From the NCBI GenBank assembly GCA_013396995.1, contig VWZP01005658.1:2604453-2668452 (forward strand): DNA of 64,000 bases, in the 5' to 3' direction. This document shows positions 1 through 13,400 of this stretch, one piece after another; the stretch's first letter is position 1, and each line of letters opens with the position of its first letter. Position numbers and translations under genes: made by a program. Below the pieces are notes generated by a model. It was not told where the DNA came from and made no database searches. It was given only the letters and a program-made list of their open reading frames with translations. The stretch is from Dicaeum eximium (lineage: Eukaryota > Chordata > Aves > Passeriformes > Dicaeidae).

Positions 1-2160
1 TTTGCCTTCCTGTCCTTCTCAGCTGTACATACTTTTGCAGTTCTCCCCGGAGTCTCTTGTAGATACTGTCAGCAGTCCATTACAGTATTTTCCTAATTAT
101 TTTTCTAATTACTTTTTCCCCCAAAGATATTATACAAAAATTCAAAATAGGGTTATTGTTAACATCTTCCTAAAATTGATGTGTAGTAAGGACACAATTG
201 CAGTAACCTATGGGGTAGTGCATGCTTCTGGTCTGTAGCACAGCTCTTTAGTGGTGGATTACCAGGACTTCTCTATTCTACAAACAAACAAACAAACAAA
301 CAATGTGCTGCATTGTTTGGGTCCCAGTACATGGGCCACAGTCTGAGGTGTGTTGGTGTCAACTGAAAGGAGCTGGTAAAGTTAGAGAAGGTGGGTTAAT
401 GAACAATATACAAAAGCAATGGGTTTGAATTTAAACTCACTTCCCATGCATTACAGGCAGAATGAACCATGTTTAAAATAACCCACACATTGGAAAGTCA
501 TCCAGAGAGAAGAGCTTTTGTTCCCATCAGCTACACATGGTAATTTGCATGTGGTATACAATGGTATCAGCATATGAATTGCAGGAAAAGCAGGTATTGG
601 GGGTTCAGGATCTGTTTTTAAGATTTATTTGTGCTTAATATTTAGCAAAAAGAAAAGAAGTATAATTAGAAGACCATGAACCAGGGTAAGAGTTTTTTTG
701 CTTCCAAAGCAGAAACAATGAAGGGAGGATGTTTGCTGAAATAGCCCCTCAGTCCAGGCAGTTGACACATCTGCAGAAGGAAATCTGTTCAGAAGCCCAT
801 GATCACCCTGTGTTCCATGTATATGTTGATTTTTTGTTCTACTGATTTCATTTTGGTAGCTGTTTTCTGCTTTGCATTCAAGAGCCAGAATAAATTTCAG
901 TTCTGCTTTCCCTTCCCTAGTGACAGAGGAGCCTCAGGCCAAGCATTGGTGGGTGCTGGTGCTGGCTCTTGGAGCAGATCCTGCAGGAAGGGCCAGGGGG
1001 CTTCACCTCCACAGCCCTCCTGACTGCAAAGGCCTTGGGGAAATCATTTCCTCCTTCAGGCTGATGTGAAGTTGTAGATTGCCAAAGGAAGCTTTGGGGC
1101 AGCTTATCAGGGCACCTTGGCAGGTACCAGTTGAAAAGAAAGGGGTGTTTAACTGTGGGATAGCCATGTGTCTTGAAAATCCTTTTGCAGTTCCTGTAGC
1201 TGGACTGAGCCCAGTTTCCAGGGAACTTTTTCTCCACCAATGTCTATCAGGGGATGGAATTCACAGTGGCTGAAAGGTATGGTCAGATGATTCCCCTAAA
1301 GGCAAACCACTTAAGAGTATTCAGACCATATGTTTGTAATTCAAATATCTGTGTTATTTAATGTCATATTTATTGAAGCCTATTCTTCTCTATGCTTTTT
1401 CAAAGCCTCTGGATTCTTGCTAGTTGTCCTACTTACAGACAGCTAAGTAGCCCTTGATGTCTGTAGCAAGCCACAAGGGAAAACAAGAACAGCCCACCAA
1501 TGCCTTTTGTAACTTGAGTAGATGTCCGAGGTGTCAGAAGTGCTTTGAAGTAATTTGGTCTCTTGAGAAAAGTATTTTATTCAGGGGCTTCAAAGCCAAG
1601 CAGTGTTTCTAAAATTTATTTATTTTATATGTTGAGTACAGTTTTGGGGTCAAAATAACCACAGATCTCCTTTATATTCATCCTGGTTGTACATCTGCAG
1701 GTATTTCTCCCAGTGTGTTTGGGAATGTTTTAATACTTACAGATCACATTTCAAAGTGAATGGAATCTGGTAGTATTTACCCTATTTGCTGAATATGCTA
1801 AAATCCAGTAATATTTAACTGCTTTGATAGTGTAAATTCTAGACCATAGCCTCTTAACTGCCAGCTTGTTTTCCTAGTGAAAAAAAAGGGAATAAAAGAA
1901 CATGTGCATTAACTGCTGGTTAAATTGTACAAAAGGCTGTGGTAAACCTCTCACTTCTCCTATCTGCTGTGCATAATGTCTCCATACTACTCTGTACAAT
2001 ACTGTGTGATAGAGAATCTTTTCATTGCAGTTAACCCATGCACAACTGTAAGATTTCAGTTAAAAGAAGATTTTGAAACCACCTTGGTTTTCAGTGGAAC
2101 AAAACAGTGCCTGGAGAAACTACAAAGGACAAAAGATAAAAGAATCTGCTCAAGTTGAGC
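1..2160. other. Non-coding stretch, no gene recognised
   Basis: Unique, AT-leaning sequence. It contains a (CAAA)n run near 281 and a slightly G+C-richer piece at about 905-1040. Open frames on both strands here are short, rich in Cys, Ser, Trp and Phe, and match no family I recognise. Intron or intergenic DNA is the simplest reading. Confidence 0.6.
281..303. repeat. (CAAA)n microsatellite
   Basis: Between five and six uninterrupted copies of the tetranucleotide caaa, read directly from the sequence. Such runs often mutate in length. No gene is seen next to it. Confidence 0.95.
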
Positions 2161-2620
2161 ATTGCCATGGCCGTGGATGGATCAGCAGATGGTGTGGGAG
2201 AGGTGACAGCAAACAAACCTGGTGAGCTCGGGAAGCTGCTGCTGCTGTGGTTCACTGGCTGAACTCCTGCCACAGGTATCCTGGCTGCAGGGAACGAGGG
2301 AATCTCCCACCACTGAGCCCCAGCAGTGAGGGACGCAAAAGAAATCACTGCAGTTGTACAAGGTCGGGATTTTAAGTAGATTGTTCTAGGCCAATCTTTC
2401 CCCAGGGGAGCTCTTGGGAGCTGCTGAAGCTGTGTGAGGGTGCTAAGCAATCCTTTTGGGTGAGTAAAGTGCCACACTTGGGGCTTTAAAGTGTGCCTCA
2501 GCTGTGAAAATCTCTCACAGCAGACTGAATGTTCAAGGTTTGTGCTACAACATCTATATACTTTATTTTTGAAGAGTGAAGCAGGAAGTGTTTCCAAGCC
2601 CGGTAGGAAAGGCATAATAA
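2161..2620. other. G+C-richer patch with long chance open frames
   Basis: Locally richer in G+C than its flanks, with few CpG dinucleotides. A 174-codon minus-strand frame (2091-2615) runs through it, but its composition (many Ser, Pro, Leu, Cys and His, no recognisable motif) and the low stop density expected in G+C-rich DNA argue against coding. It could be an old LTR or another worn repeat, but no ends or target duplications are visible. Confidence 0.4.
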
Positions 2621-5250
2621 TCTCCCATCTGGTTTCCTTTGCACATTCCAGGTTTCACAGAAGAAAAACACAGGTGTGTGGGCTCAGAGCAGTCCAGGAG
2701 TCCTCTGAGAAGAGGGCTTGAAAATAGCTTGTGGTTTATTGTAGCAAGTAAGTCGAAGTGCAGGAGAGAGGCTGAGAGGTTAAACCTGAAATGTAAAGCA
2801 CATTAAAAATCCATATTACAACTCTGATTTTCAGAAAATGTTTTGCTTCTTCCCCTCCCTTCTCCCAGGCTGTGTGCAACAGTTTTCTTTATAGTTTTTC
2901 TTCAGTTTTTAAATCCAGATGTACAATGCTGTGAAGTGAATGCATTTATGTGCTGTGCCATAATAAGATAATATTTTCCTGTATAGTTTCACTGCAAACC
3001 TCTGTGGAAAAAGGTAATTCAAGAGCTCCATCAGGAACTTTTCCTTATTCTGTTTTGGGAAAAAGCTAAATATTTGTGCTTGCAATTCCATTTACTCCAG
3101 TGCTTTCCTGCCAGCTTGAAAAGATCAGAGGAGTTCTGTCCTACTAGAACTGGTTTTGAAAGATAAAGATTTGAACAATGTAATCTTCCCTGCACCACAG
3201 GGCTGAATGGATTCGGCAAAGCACTTAAACAGACACTTTAAATTGAGGTTTAAATGAAGTTGCACAGAATGCAGTTAACATTTGTGTTTGTTTAAAATGT
3301 GTTTGAGGACCATTAGCTTGTTCATCCTTTCTGGAAACCTGTAGTAGACAGCAGAGAAAATTGATTACATCTAGCTTTTATGTAGCCTAACATGCACTGC
3401 TGTCCATTAGTTTTTGGGTTTTATGATCAGAACAGAAAATTAAAAAGAAGCAAAATATTTAGGAAACTATTATTTTGACCACATCAAGCTAATCTTGCAG
3501 GTACAAGGCTTTAATAATAGTGAGAAGATTGTGCTCTGTAAATTGTAGAGTCTGTATGTTACATTTTCAGTTGCTGAATATCCAGAAGCTGGTACCATTC
3601 ACTTTTGCTTCTCTGCTAACTTAAGCCTATAATCAAACAACCATTTCAAGAAAGCTTGCTCTCCAACTTCCTCTTACAGTTGGAGTAATATTTGACTGAA
3701 GGGGGGCAGCAAATTGAGTAGACTGATTTAATAGAATAAATTATCCTTTTCACATTTTTGTAGCACCTTCTCAGCAAAGGGCTCCTGTATCTATGAAATA
3801 AACTTGCAGAGGAGGTCTCCTTAGTAGGTGGTGTAGCACATTTCTTCCTTGGTTTACAAAGGAGACATAATTTTTACTGATTCAGCTTTTTGAAACTGTC
3901 TTTTGAGTAGTTATTGTAAAACTTTAACCTTAGCAAAAATACAACTTATTTTAGCTTGGCATGATAACATTAGTTTTTTAAAATATTGGCTTCATTGAGG
4001 GTGCACCTCAATACCACCCCTTAACTGTCTAAGTTCTTATACTCTGGTCCTTCCATACATAATGGAGAGGCTCTTTCAGACAGTAATTTAAAACCTACTT
4101 CTAGAAATATGAATTATTCAATATTACCTTAAAAAATAATTAAAAAATGGAACAATAATATTCAGGAAATTCTGCTAAAGTAATAGACAAAGCAAAAATG
4201 CTGCTGCATGGATATAAAATTTAATGCCATGGATTGTCTGACATAAGAGATATCTATGAATGTGGGACTGTCATTTAGTATTTCCCAAATGAAATTGAAA
4301 AGGTAAAAGTTAAAAGTGATTGTTTTGGTAGTGTGTACATAGGAGAGCTGCCTAAAATTGAAAAAGGTTCTTCAGTATTTTGAACTTCGAAGATGAATAT
4401 TTCCTGAAATGTCACAGTTCCATTACATATGGCTCATAACCTTTAAGTGTGGTTACAGAAAACCAAAATGTATTTTGGATTCAACACACTAATCCTTGAT
4501 GAGAGATGTGCAGAGCTGTCATTTTCTCCAAGCATTCATATATGGTCACTGGGGTTTCCATGGGTCTGTTCCACAGAGACACTCTGGCTTTTAGCAAGTA
4601 AACACAGATTTCCCCCCCCCCACCAAGGAAACAGAAAAATCTGTCCTCAAAAAAAAGTAGCTCCAGACACTCTGCAGTGCTACCCTCTTGTTTCTGTTAA
4701 ACTTTCAAGAGCTAAGAAACCATTTCTTACAATGCTGCTGTAAAACTTTGTCTTTATTTGTTTGTGGTTTTCTTAAACATCTTTGGTAAACATTGTCAGT
4801 GAAGCTGCATGTTTTCACCCAAGTGCTATCTGGAACTGTCCATCTTTCAACCTGACTGTTTAAAAAAGAGGAGACTCGGCAAGGAAATCCATTTTCTCTG
4901 TTGGTTTGAAAATTCCCACATAGTATGTGCTAGTCTGCATACCCCCAACCTTTTTCAGTATTTTGGAAGAGTGTCTTTTCTGTTGAGTTTATTATTTGCA
5001 AAGCATCCTCTGTGCATATGTAGGCCATTGCATGACATGGCACTGAAGCTGTATTGCTTTGGGGGGGATAGAAGTATTTCCAGAAATATTTTTAGAAGAA
5101 CAAAGACAAATTGTTCTGAGGCGGAAGTTTAACAGCAGTTGGATCCTTCTGCTCCTATGACTCTTATTCTATAAATTGTGATAATCATTCTGAGGGAGGA
5201 AGGAAGCTGAGTACAGAAACATCTGTGCTAAATGTCCAGTGGCTTTGGGA
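2621..5250. other. Non-coding stretch, no gene recognised
   Basis: AT-leaning unique sequence. The only structured element noticed is a run of ten C at 4612-4621. Nothing resembling an exon with both splice sites was identified. Confidence 0.6.
4612..4621. repeat. Poly-C tract (C10)
   Basis: Ten consecutive C on the plus strand. Short homopolymer of this kind is prone to length error in sequencing and to slippage. Confidence 0.9.
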
Positions 5251-5700
5251 CCTGAGCAGTGAAATCTCTTAATATGGACAGGCCCTGGCTGGTGGAGACA
5301 ACAGGGAGAGCAAAAGCAAGAAAACTCCTGGGTTGGCATAAAGACATTTTAATAGGTGGAGGAAGAACCCTAGTGGCACAAAGGGAGTCACCCACCATGT
5401 CCCACCAGCCAGTCCCAGAGCAGCAGCTGCCTTGGCAAGACAGCCCCAGCTCCTTCCTGTGCCACAGTGGTGCTGGGGCTGTGGGGTGTCCCCATCTGTC
5501 CCCCCCAGCCTCCTGCCTGCCCCCCCTGTGTCCTGGGGCAGAGTGGGGACTGGAGAAAGCCTTGCCAGGATGCCAGCAGTGCTCAGGAGCAGCTGGAACA
5601 CTGGGGCATTGTCCAGCCTGGTTTAGTCACAACCCAAACCTCAGCACGCTGTGGGCTGCTGTAAAAGGTTAACCCAGGCCTGGCCAAAGGCAATACTAAA
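5251..5700. other. G+C-rich, C-run-rich patch
   Basis: About 450 bases clearly richer in G+C than the surroundings, with two C7-type runs near 5500-5530. Overlapping frames are open on both strands (for example 5259-5672 plus and 5269-5601 minus). That pattern is expected from a shortage of stop codons rather than from coding. No repeat family recognised. Confidence 0.45.
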
Positions 5701-8700
5701 TTAATCCAGGTGGAACCTTGGAAGAGAGACTCACAAGGTGGCTGTTACAAGGGAAAATGTGTTTATTTCAATGATTTGTGCTTGGTTTAAGTCTCGTGGA
5801 TTTTTGCCCTGTTAGGAGCTCAGATGATGAGTGGTTTATTGAACATGACCTAATTATACTGAGGGAAATGGGAAATATTTTTGATGGGTTCAGAAAAGCT
5901 TTGTGGGAAAGAGCTACCCAAGGTTGTCTTGGTGTGGCAGGAGGGGATGAATGGAAATCAACTCCTGAGGGACTGGTTCAGGCAGTTGGACATTTGGATG
6001 ATGGGTGCTACACAGGAACCCAGACAGAACAGCTCAGCTGTGCTTGAACTCATTGAAGGATTAAATCCCCTTCAGAGCAGCAGTGTGATTTTGAGTTTCT
6101 TTGGAGTTCCCTGCAGCGAGTGAGTTTATATCTCTCAAAACCAGACAGATAAATTAGTTCCCACAGTAGTTTTCTCAACTAGATTTGAGTTTGTAGCAGT
6201 TGAGATTCCCTCCACAGAAATGAGCAATTACCCATTACCTCAGCAGCCCCAAGGGACTGTGCTCTGTTTTTGAACACGAGGTCCCATGGGCTGCACAGTT
6301 CAGGACTTATTTCAAATACCCTGAAATATTCCAGTAATCAGTGGTGGAGGATGTGATCTTCCACTGGGTCCCACACATGAGACACATTTCCTGCTGGCTG
6401 CATGGTAGTAAAAATGATGGCAAATGGCCCCAAAGCTGGAAGCTGGACCAAGGGAGGGGTGAAAAGCAGTGGCTTTTAAAGTTTGAAGCCACAGCTCCAT
6501 TACAAAATAAAAATCACTGTTCTCCCACCACGTGTGGATAGGGTGGCTCAGTACTGTATTGGGCTGACAGTTTGCATTTTTGCCTGAGCTTTAGGTGTCT
6601 CATGGCATCTAGGGAACCAGATGTTATCCACAGTTATTTTAGTGAACTGACTTAAAATATATCATTTGAGTGTCATGGGGAGATTAACACTCAGTGTGTT
6701 TTATAAACTGGACATTATTTCTATTCAAACAGTAGGGAAGCTCAGATATTTTAGTTAGCATTCAGAGCAATATTTTTGTCTAGTCTTGTGGTACTTTGAT
6801 TTTCCCCCCATAGATCTGTAAATATTTTTTTCTCTGAGCAGGTAAGTAGTTTTTGGTAATGTGTTAGCATAGATTTGCCTCCCCTAGTGTCTGAAATGAG
6901 TTCTTCATGATCCTGTATTGGAAGTGTTACAGCCTCTGCTCTGCAAAAAGCACATTCTGTAAGAAGTTAATAACAGTAGGAAATTAAGCTAAGAGGCAGG
7001 TGCCAAATAACCCAACTGTACTTTTCACAGTAATGAGTAATCTGTGCTTCTTCTCCTAATGCCTTGACTAAAAAGGCTTGTTTAGTGTGTGTGCTTCACA
7101 CTGTAATATAGTGCTTCATTTCCCCCATAATTTCTGGAGCTAGGAGCTAAAGTAATGGTTTTCTGGGCCTTAGCACACTGCTTGATCTTGCAAAGTCTAT
7201 TTCATGGTCTGCTAGATCCTAATGGAGATTGTTGGTAATGAGACGACGTTTATTTATATAAAAGGAAATTTACTGCCAACTGCCTAAAACTTGCAAGCAA
7301 TTGAAGTAATGAGTTGTTTTAAGTTTTTAGTTTATTTTATCAGTATGTAAGAGAATATACAGAGGTCACAGTTTTAACTCCTTAAAGTGCCCAAGATATT
7401 ATATAGGTGAGGGCACCAAGATACAGTGTCTTTGCAAACTTTAAAATGAGGCTGTATATTAATGGTTCTGCTGGAGATACATTTATGTCTGGAGCTTCTG
7501 CTTCCCCAGCAATTAAGTAATTTGGCAACAAATGTTCCACCTCATTCGGTAAAATCAGATATTATGTGCATCTGCTAATGTAATCAATCTTAGAGCTGAA
7601 GCATGAGCAGAAAGGTGGGGAACTTGTGCAGCTGCTCTTGAGAGGCTTTGAGGGTGACCTTGGTATCAGCTGTGCTAATGGCATTTACAGCAGAGCCTCT
7701 GCAGGAGGCTTTTGCCTAGAGCCACACTGTGAGTTATCCCTGCATTGGAGATTGCATAATTGTTAAGAGAAATGAGGAAAAATTGCCCTTCTTAATTCCC
7801 AAGTGAGATCTACAGCACATCAGTGAAGGCCAAACTGGTAAATCTAGCCTGGCACTTTAGATGCTGTGCAAACCAAAGAGAATCAAAAGATCATCCCCTC
7901 CCAGGAGTTTGTGTGCAGTGCTCACCATCATGGCTTTAACTGATGCAATGTGTCCTTCTAATGCACACAGAGATTTGTTTTCACGTGATGGTGATGTGGA
8001 TGCCCCATTTCAGATTTTTGAGGAGGTTTTGTTTAGACATTGCTCCTCTTTGGCTGGTGAATGTTTTCTAATCAGAGAGATTTCTGGTTTGAGAACCGTC
8101 AAAATTGCATTCCTTTTGCAACCATGAAGCAAATTATAAACAATGAAACATTCAGAAATCTGTTGGCTCATGTAAGCATTTACAGTAGGTGGAAAGAATA
8201 TTGAGGAAGATCTCTGTGTTGCTCACAAGGTTAGTGATTGGATTATATATTGATTTGAAGTTCAGTTCTGTATCTGTAGAAGAGAGTAATAATGTAATGA
8301 GTTCAGAGGTTTCTTGAGTTCAAGTTTGAAGTGGTGAAGCCATGGCTTAATTTTGTAGGTCGTATCAAATCTGTGCCAATAATTCTTTAGGGAATAGCAC
8401 ATTATGTGTGCACCTACCACTTTTAAAGGCTAGAGACTCTTGAAAATATCTATTAGCTCTGTTTTAATAAAACCTTCCTATCCAAAGTGTTGGAGACACT
8501 GATGATTAAGATTTCAAGTGTAGTGGCCTCGGGCACTGTATCTAACTTTCAGAAACCTTTCCAAGTTATCTAAAATAATAACAACTTGTTCACTTTTTAC
8601 TTTCTTGTTAAAAAATTCAGGATCTCAGGGCTTTCTAAGGCTATGAAGTTGGCAGACTTTACTGCACAGAAAAGTTTATTGAGCAACTTAAGTTTTACAA

Positions 8701-9300
8701 TCAAAGCTTATTAGATGGCTTAAGATAAGTGTTACCTTTTCATTTGAATTTATACAATGCACAACCAATGTGGAAAATATTTTTAAGAGGTTGCAAGAGC
8801 AAGTTGATAGCAGTAAGAGGGTGGGGCAAAAACTGGCAACCTTTGCCAGTGTTATGGGAGGTAAGATGTTAGGTTTTGCAATTTTCAGGTTTTGCTTTGT
8901 TTTGTTCTTTGTAAGTGGCATTAGGTTGAAGCTATGGAGTTTTAGTTTATTTTGTTTCTCCTGGAGAGAGCATTTGTTTGGGTTGGGTATTTTTGTCCCT
9001 GCTTGGTTAGTTAAGAGAGAGAGAGAGAGAGGTTGCTTTCAATTTTACTGATATGAATCTAGAATAACTAAATATTCATGTGCTGTTAGTCTAGACTAGA
9101 TGGGACAGAAAAACAGAACCTAGCTACAGTATTTGTTGATGAGTAGGATGGAGATGAGACTTTAGAGAGGAAGATCTTAATTCCTGTCCAAATACTTCTG
9201 CTACTACTGATACTAAATTCAGGTTTATGTTTCAGAAAAGATTTAAAATACTGGTTCAGGAAATAGGTGTAACGAAAAGAATCCTCTTTGATCTGCACAT
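5701..9300. other. Non-coding stretch, no gene recognised
   Basis: Unique sequence with one (AG)n microsatellite at 9014-9031. No convincing exon, RNA gene or mobile element was recognised. Confidence 0.6.
9014..9031. repeat. (AG)n microsatellite
   Basis: Nine uninterrupted AG units on the plus strand, read directly. Confidence 0.95.
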
Positions 9301-10460
9301 ATGCTACTGGGAGAAGAACCTTTTGCTCCGAAAAGCCAACCAAGCACAGAAGAAAGGTTCCAGAAAGCAGCTGAGCCTGCAGGTTCATCTCTCCCCTGTG
9401 GCACCCTCAGCTCTGTAGCCCTGCCATGGTCCTCACCCAGGCCCTGGCACACCTGCAGTTCTTTGGGCAGCACTCCATGCAGCTGAGCTGAAGGCTCGTG
9501 AGGAAAACCAAACTTTCCAGCTCCAGGATTTCTGAATCAGCTCCATGAACCAGGTCACTTGGCAGTTACATTCTAGTTTTTATTCCATTGCTAGGAAAAA
9601 CACTGGGAGGGGTTGGGTGGGGCTGGGGTAGGACAGGGGACGCTCCTGGAGCTGACCTGAGTGAGTGTGGATGGTCAGCTGGGAGCTTGGTGTTATCTCT
9701 GATGGAGAATGAACGTGTTGATGATTCCTAAACCCAGCAGCACGTGCTCTGTGCCCAGGCTGCTGAGCTGGCATGGTGGGGTGGCTCTGGAAATGTGGCT
9801 GGCACTTGTCCCTGTCCCCAGGATGGCTTCCTCTGCTGAGGGTCGGATTTAACACTGAGGGTAAGATTTTACCTGCATCAGGAAAAGCACAATTAAAACT
9901 GCACATCAGCTAAGTAGTTCACTTTTTTGAATGTAGGTTAATGCCAGAGCTGATTTATTTTGTGTTAGTTTTTCTTCTGGAAAGGACCAGGACTCTGTTC
10001 TATGGGCATGTCAATCAACCAAATTAAAGCACAGAAAACTGATGAATAAACACTACAATCAGTGTAGAAAAAAACCAAATAGAGTAGCAATCACCCAATA
10101 TCTCACTGAGTAACTGTGCAGAGCCAATAATTAACACTAATGATCTGTCCCTGTGGCACAGCTGTCCTTCAGCACTTTTAAAACACAATACCCAAATCCC
10201 TCAGGCACATCCTTGGGTCAGACGATGGGCTATTTCAAGTCAGTAAGGCAGAGGCAAAGTAGAGGTGCTGAAGTAGCTTCTTATTTTTACAGAGCAGGGC
10301 TGGCCTTGGGGCATTAGCTGCTTTCAGCTGCCCCAGTGCTTTTGGGGGCCAGAGGGAGCCTCTCAGCAAGGCAGGTGGCAGATCTGACAGGGCTTAGGTC
10401 AGAAACTGCACCTTGGGAAAGTGCAGGTCTCTCCTGCTTGCTATGAAACACCCACTGAAT
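9301..10460. other. Patchy G+C-richer non-coding stretch
   Basis: Two G+C-richer pieces (about 9360-9860 and 10290-10400) in ordinary sequence. Frames are open on both strands but carry no recognisable domain. Possibly worn LTR or other repeat remains; this cannot be decided by eye. Confidence 0.4.
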
Positions 10461-13400
10461 GTGTTGGTGTCACTCACTTGCACTCTGCAGAAAGTCCCTC
10501 CGAGCTGCTGTCTTGTCCAAAGTCATTCTGAAGATGGATGTGTGCCCTGTCTTGAGGCTTTTAGAAGCTGACCAGACACTGTAGAAGGTAATGTGAACAG
10601 CAGTTAATAAGCCATATGAAAAAAAGGTGTCATTTTGTGCACCAAAAACATGCATGACATGCTAAGTGTATGGGGGTCCCCATTAGAGGAAATGCCACGT
10701 CTCCTGCCTAAAATGTGTAGAGGTGCCACTGGTATCACAAAATCATTTAGGCTGTAGCTGAAACCCATTCTAGCATTGTAACAGCCAAGGCTCTCATCCA
10801 TGCTTGTGGCTTTTGGAACAATAAATGACATTTGAGATTCTGAGCTTGTTTTTCAGCATCACCGTGACAGGCAGCCCCAAAGAGCAGCACAAACCTGTCA
10901 CAGCAGCAGAGGCTGCACAGCTCAGTTTTGGATCCTAAAGGGGAGTGCTTCCCAAGGGTTATGTGCAGGACGTTCTCCACTCCAATATCAGCCAATGCCC
11001 CAGTGTGGATTTAGGGTACTTCAGCTGGATAAATAACTATTTACTTTCTGTGAGAGGTTGCTATCATTAAATGGTCGCTGTATTTAACATTACTTTGCAG
11101 GCAACTAACTGTATGATCCATAAAACTATTCTTAATTTTTCTTCATGAAAGGTATTATAAAGCATAAATTACTAATAATTTCTCACATATCTGGATTTTT
11201 TGTTTATTTTAAGAAAGTGGCTTAAATACTTAGAGTGTAAAATCAGTAGGGCAGATCGTACTGAAATGCTAGACTAACAGCTCTAGCAACTAAGAAGGGG
11301 TTGCATTAAAATGTTAAGTATATATTTTGTATCAGATATGGGGGCTTTTCAAAGTAACAAAAGTTCCTGTTTTAGTTGGAACGGGAAAAAAAGAACTATT
11401 TGTGAGAAGAGCATGTTCTAGGAGCTACAGTACTTTGATCATTACACCCTTTACTAAAATACTGAATAATAGAAATTTCTATAATAAAAATTACATAATT
11501 TTAAAAACAATCAGTTTAGATTGAATTTGAGCTCAGAAAAACACACCAGTGCTGAGAAACAGATGAAATGACAAAGCTGTACTGGAAAAGAACCAGTATA
11601 GTAAAATGTTGATAATAATTATTTTAACCTACTGTGCACTGCCAAGAACTGAGAAGGTTGAGAGAAGGTTGTCACAAAGAAGTGATGTACCACAAGTGGT
11701 AGCTAAAACTGAGACTGTTAAACAAAAATCTAGTCAAACCAGAACTAAAATGACAATTCTACAATGGTAACTGAGTGTTTGAAACCCAGACTGAAGGTTA
11801 TGGATGAGCTTCAAACCAACAGATCTGGGACTGGTGTAATTATTGTGCTGAGCTATTATTGCAAACTCTTCTTTCAGCTGAGCCTTCCAGGGTACCACAT
11901 GTAATGAAGTTTAGAGGCTCTTACTTAATTTAAAGCTGCTCATAGGGGTCGATGCCTCTTGGCAATGCTGCCAAGTCCTGTCGAATCTTAAAAGGGAGCA
12001 GCAGGCTTTAGGCTGGAGGTGTTAAACGTGGGTAACTCCATGGAGTTAAAGTGGATTCCATGGATTCAGAGGTGGTTTTGACGTGTAGAAGGAAGGTAGA
12101 ATGTGCTGGTGTCTCCTGATGCCCGGGGATGTGAAGGTGAGGTACAGAGCCCCCAGCTGAGCAGGGACATCTGGATGTTTGTCCATGGATTTTAAGGCCT
12201 TCCCACTCAGGACACTGTACTTCTGTCCAGATACTCAGCTTGCAGAGTTGGGCTGTATTTTAATGATGTAATAAATCCCAATTTAGCACTCCCTCTTAGG
12301 ACTGAAAAAAATTGCTATTGGCACGTGGCAAAAAAAGCTGACTCTGTGTAAAACCTGTGCGTGCTCTGATAAGTTTTTAGATTATTGACAAGTTAACATT
12401 GTACCAGTTCATTTGTGCTGAACAGGTATTATTTGTCTTTTGCAGCCAGAGTAATGTTCCATAAAAGTGTAAGGCAGCCTGAATTTCAGAATTGCTGCTT
12501 TGGCTAACTTGGCAAATGCACCTGGACAGATCCAGGTCCAGGTCCAAAGGCTTTGGCACGATGACTGTAAGAGAACACTTCCTGAACCAGGTATGACAAG
12601 GACTGTGAGCAATGCTGTGAACAGTGGACACCCTGGAAGCTGAAATGACAATAATTACTGACACATTTTTATGTAAAAATTATTGCAATGAAATTTTGAC
12701 ATAATTTTAGAAGCCCCTGTTGTTTGCCCTTCAAGTAATATTAGAAGTGACAGAACTAAGTTTAAGGTGTTTTTAAGCAGAAACACAAAAATAGTGTTTC
12801 TATTGGGAGGGAAAAAAGACATTTAGGAATGGTTGGAAAAGCAAAGATCACCAGTGCACTTTGGTTTAAAAGTTGCTCTTTCTGAGCACAGTAAGTGGAG
12901 TTGGGACTAGAGTTTACATGAGGTCATGATTTACCTCTGAAATTTGTATTTCTGCACCTGGCTGGAAATTGGCTTGCTTTGTGTGTCCATGTGTTTTTAA
13001 ATAACAGATACAAACACAAATTTTTAGGTCACTGTGAAATACTGATGCTTATGGCAGACAGTAATTTCTAGAGGTGTATTTTCCTCACTACTAATGGACT
13101 TGTATAAACCTCACACTTTGAAGAACTGGTCCTGCTCTAGCTGCTGTTGTCACATTTTCTTCCCTGGTATAATTTAGCTGTGTAGCTTAGCTGCAGTACT
13201 GGGGCTTTTTTTTTTTCCCTATTTCATGTAAAAGTGTGAATGTCCTTCAAAAATGTGACCATGCATGACTCCCTTGCAGAAAAGAGGAGAGGCCAGGTTA
13301 CATCCATTTGGAGGAAGCAGTAGTCTGGGGAAACAAAGTTATCCTTTCTAAAGTAAGATCTTGGAAAAGAAGACACAGCAAGTTGTTAGAATTCGTGTTT

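Noticed and set aside
2091..2615. 174-codon minus-strand open frame
   Set aside because: About one frame this long is expected by chance in 64 kb. No motif, splice context or recognisable family.
5259..5672. 137-codon plus-strand frame with an overlapping minus frame
   Set aside because: Open on both strands because of G+C and C-run content. No recognisable protein.
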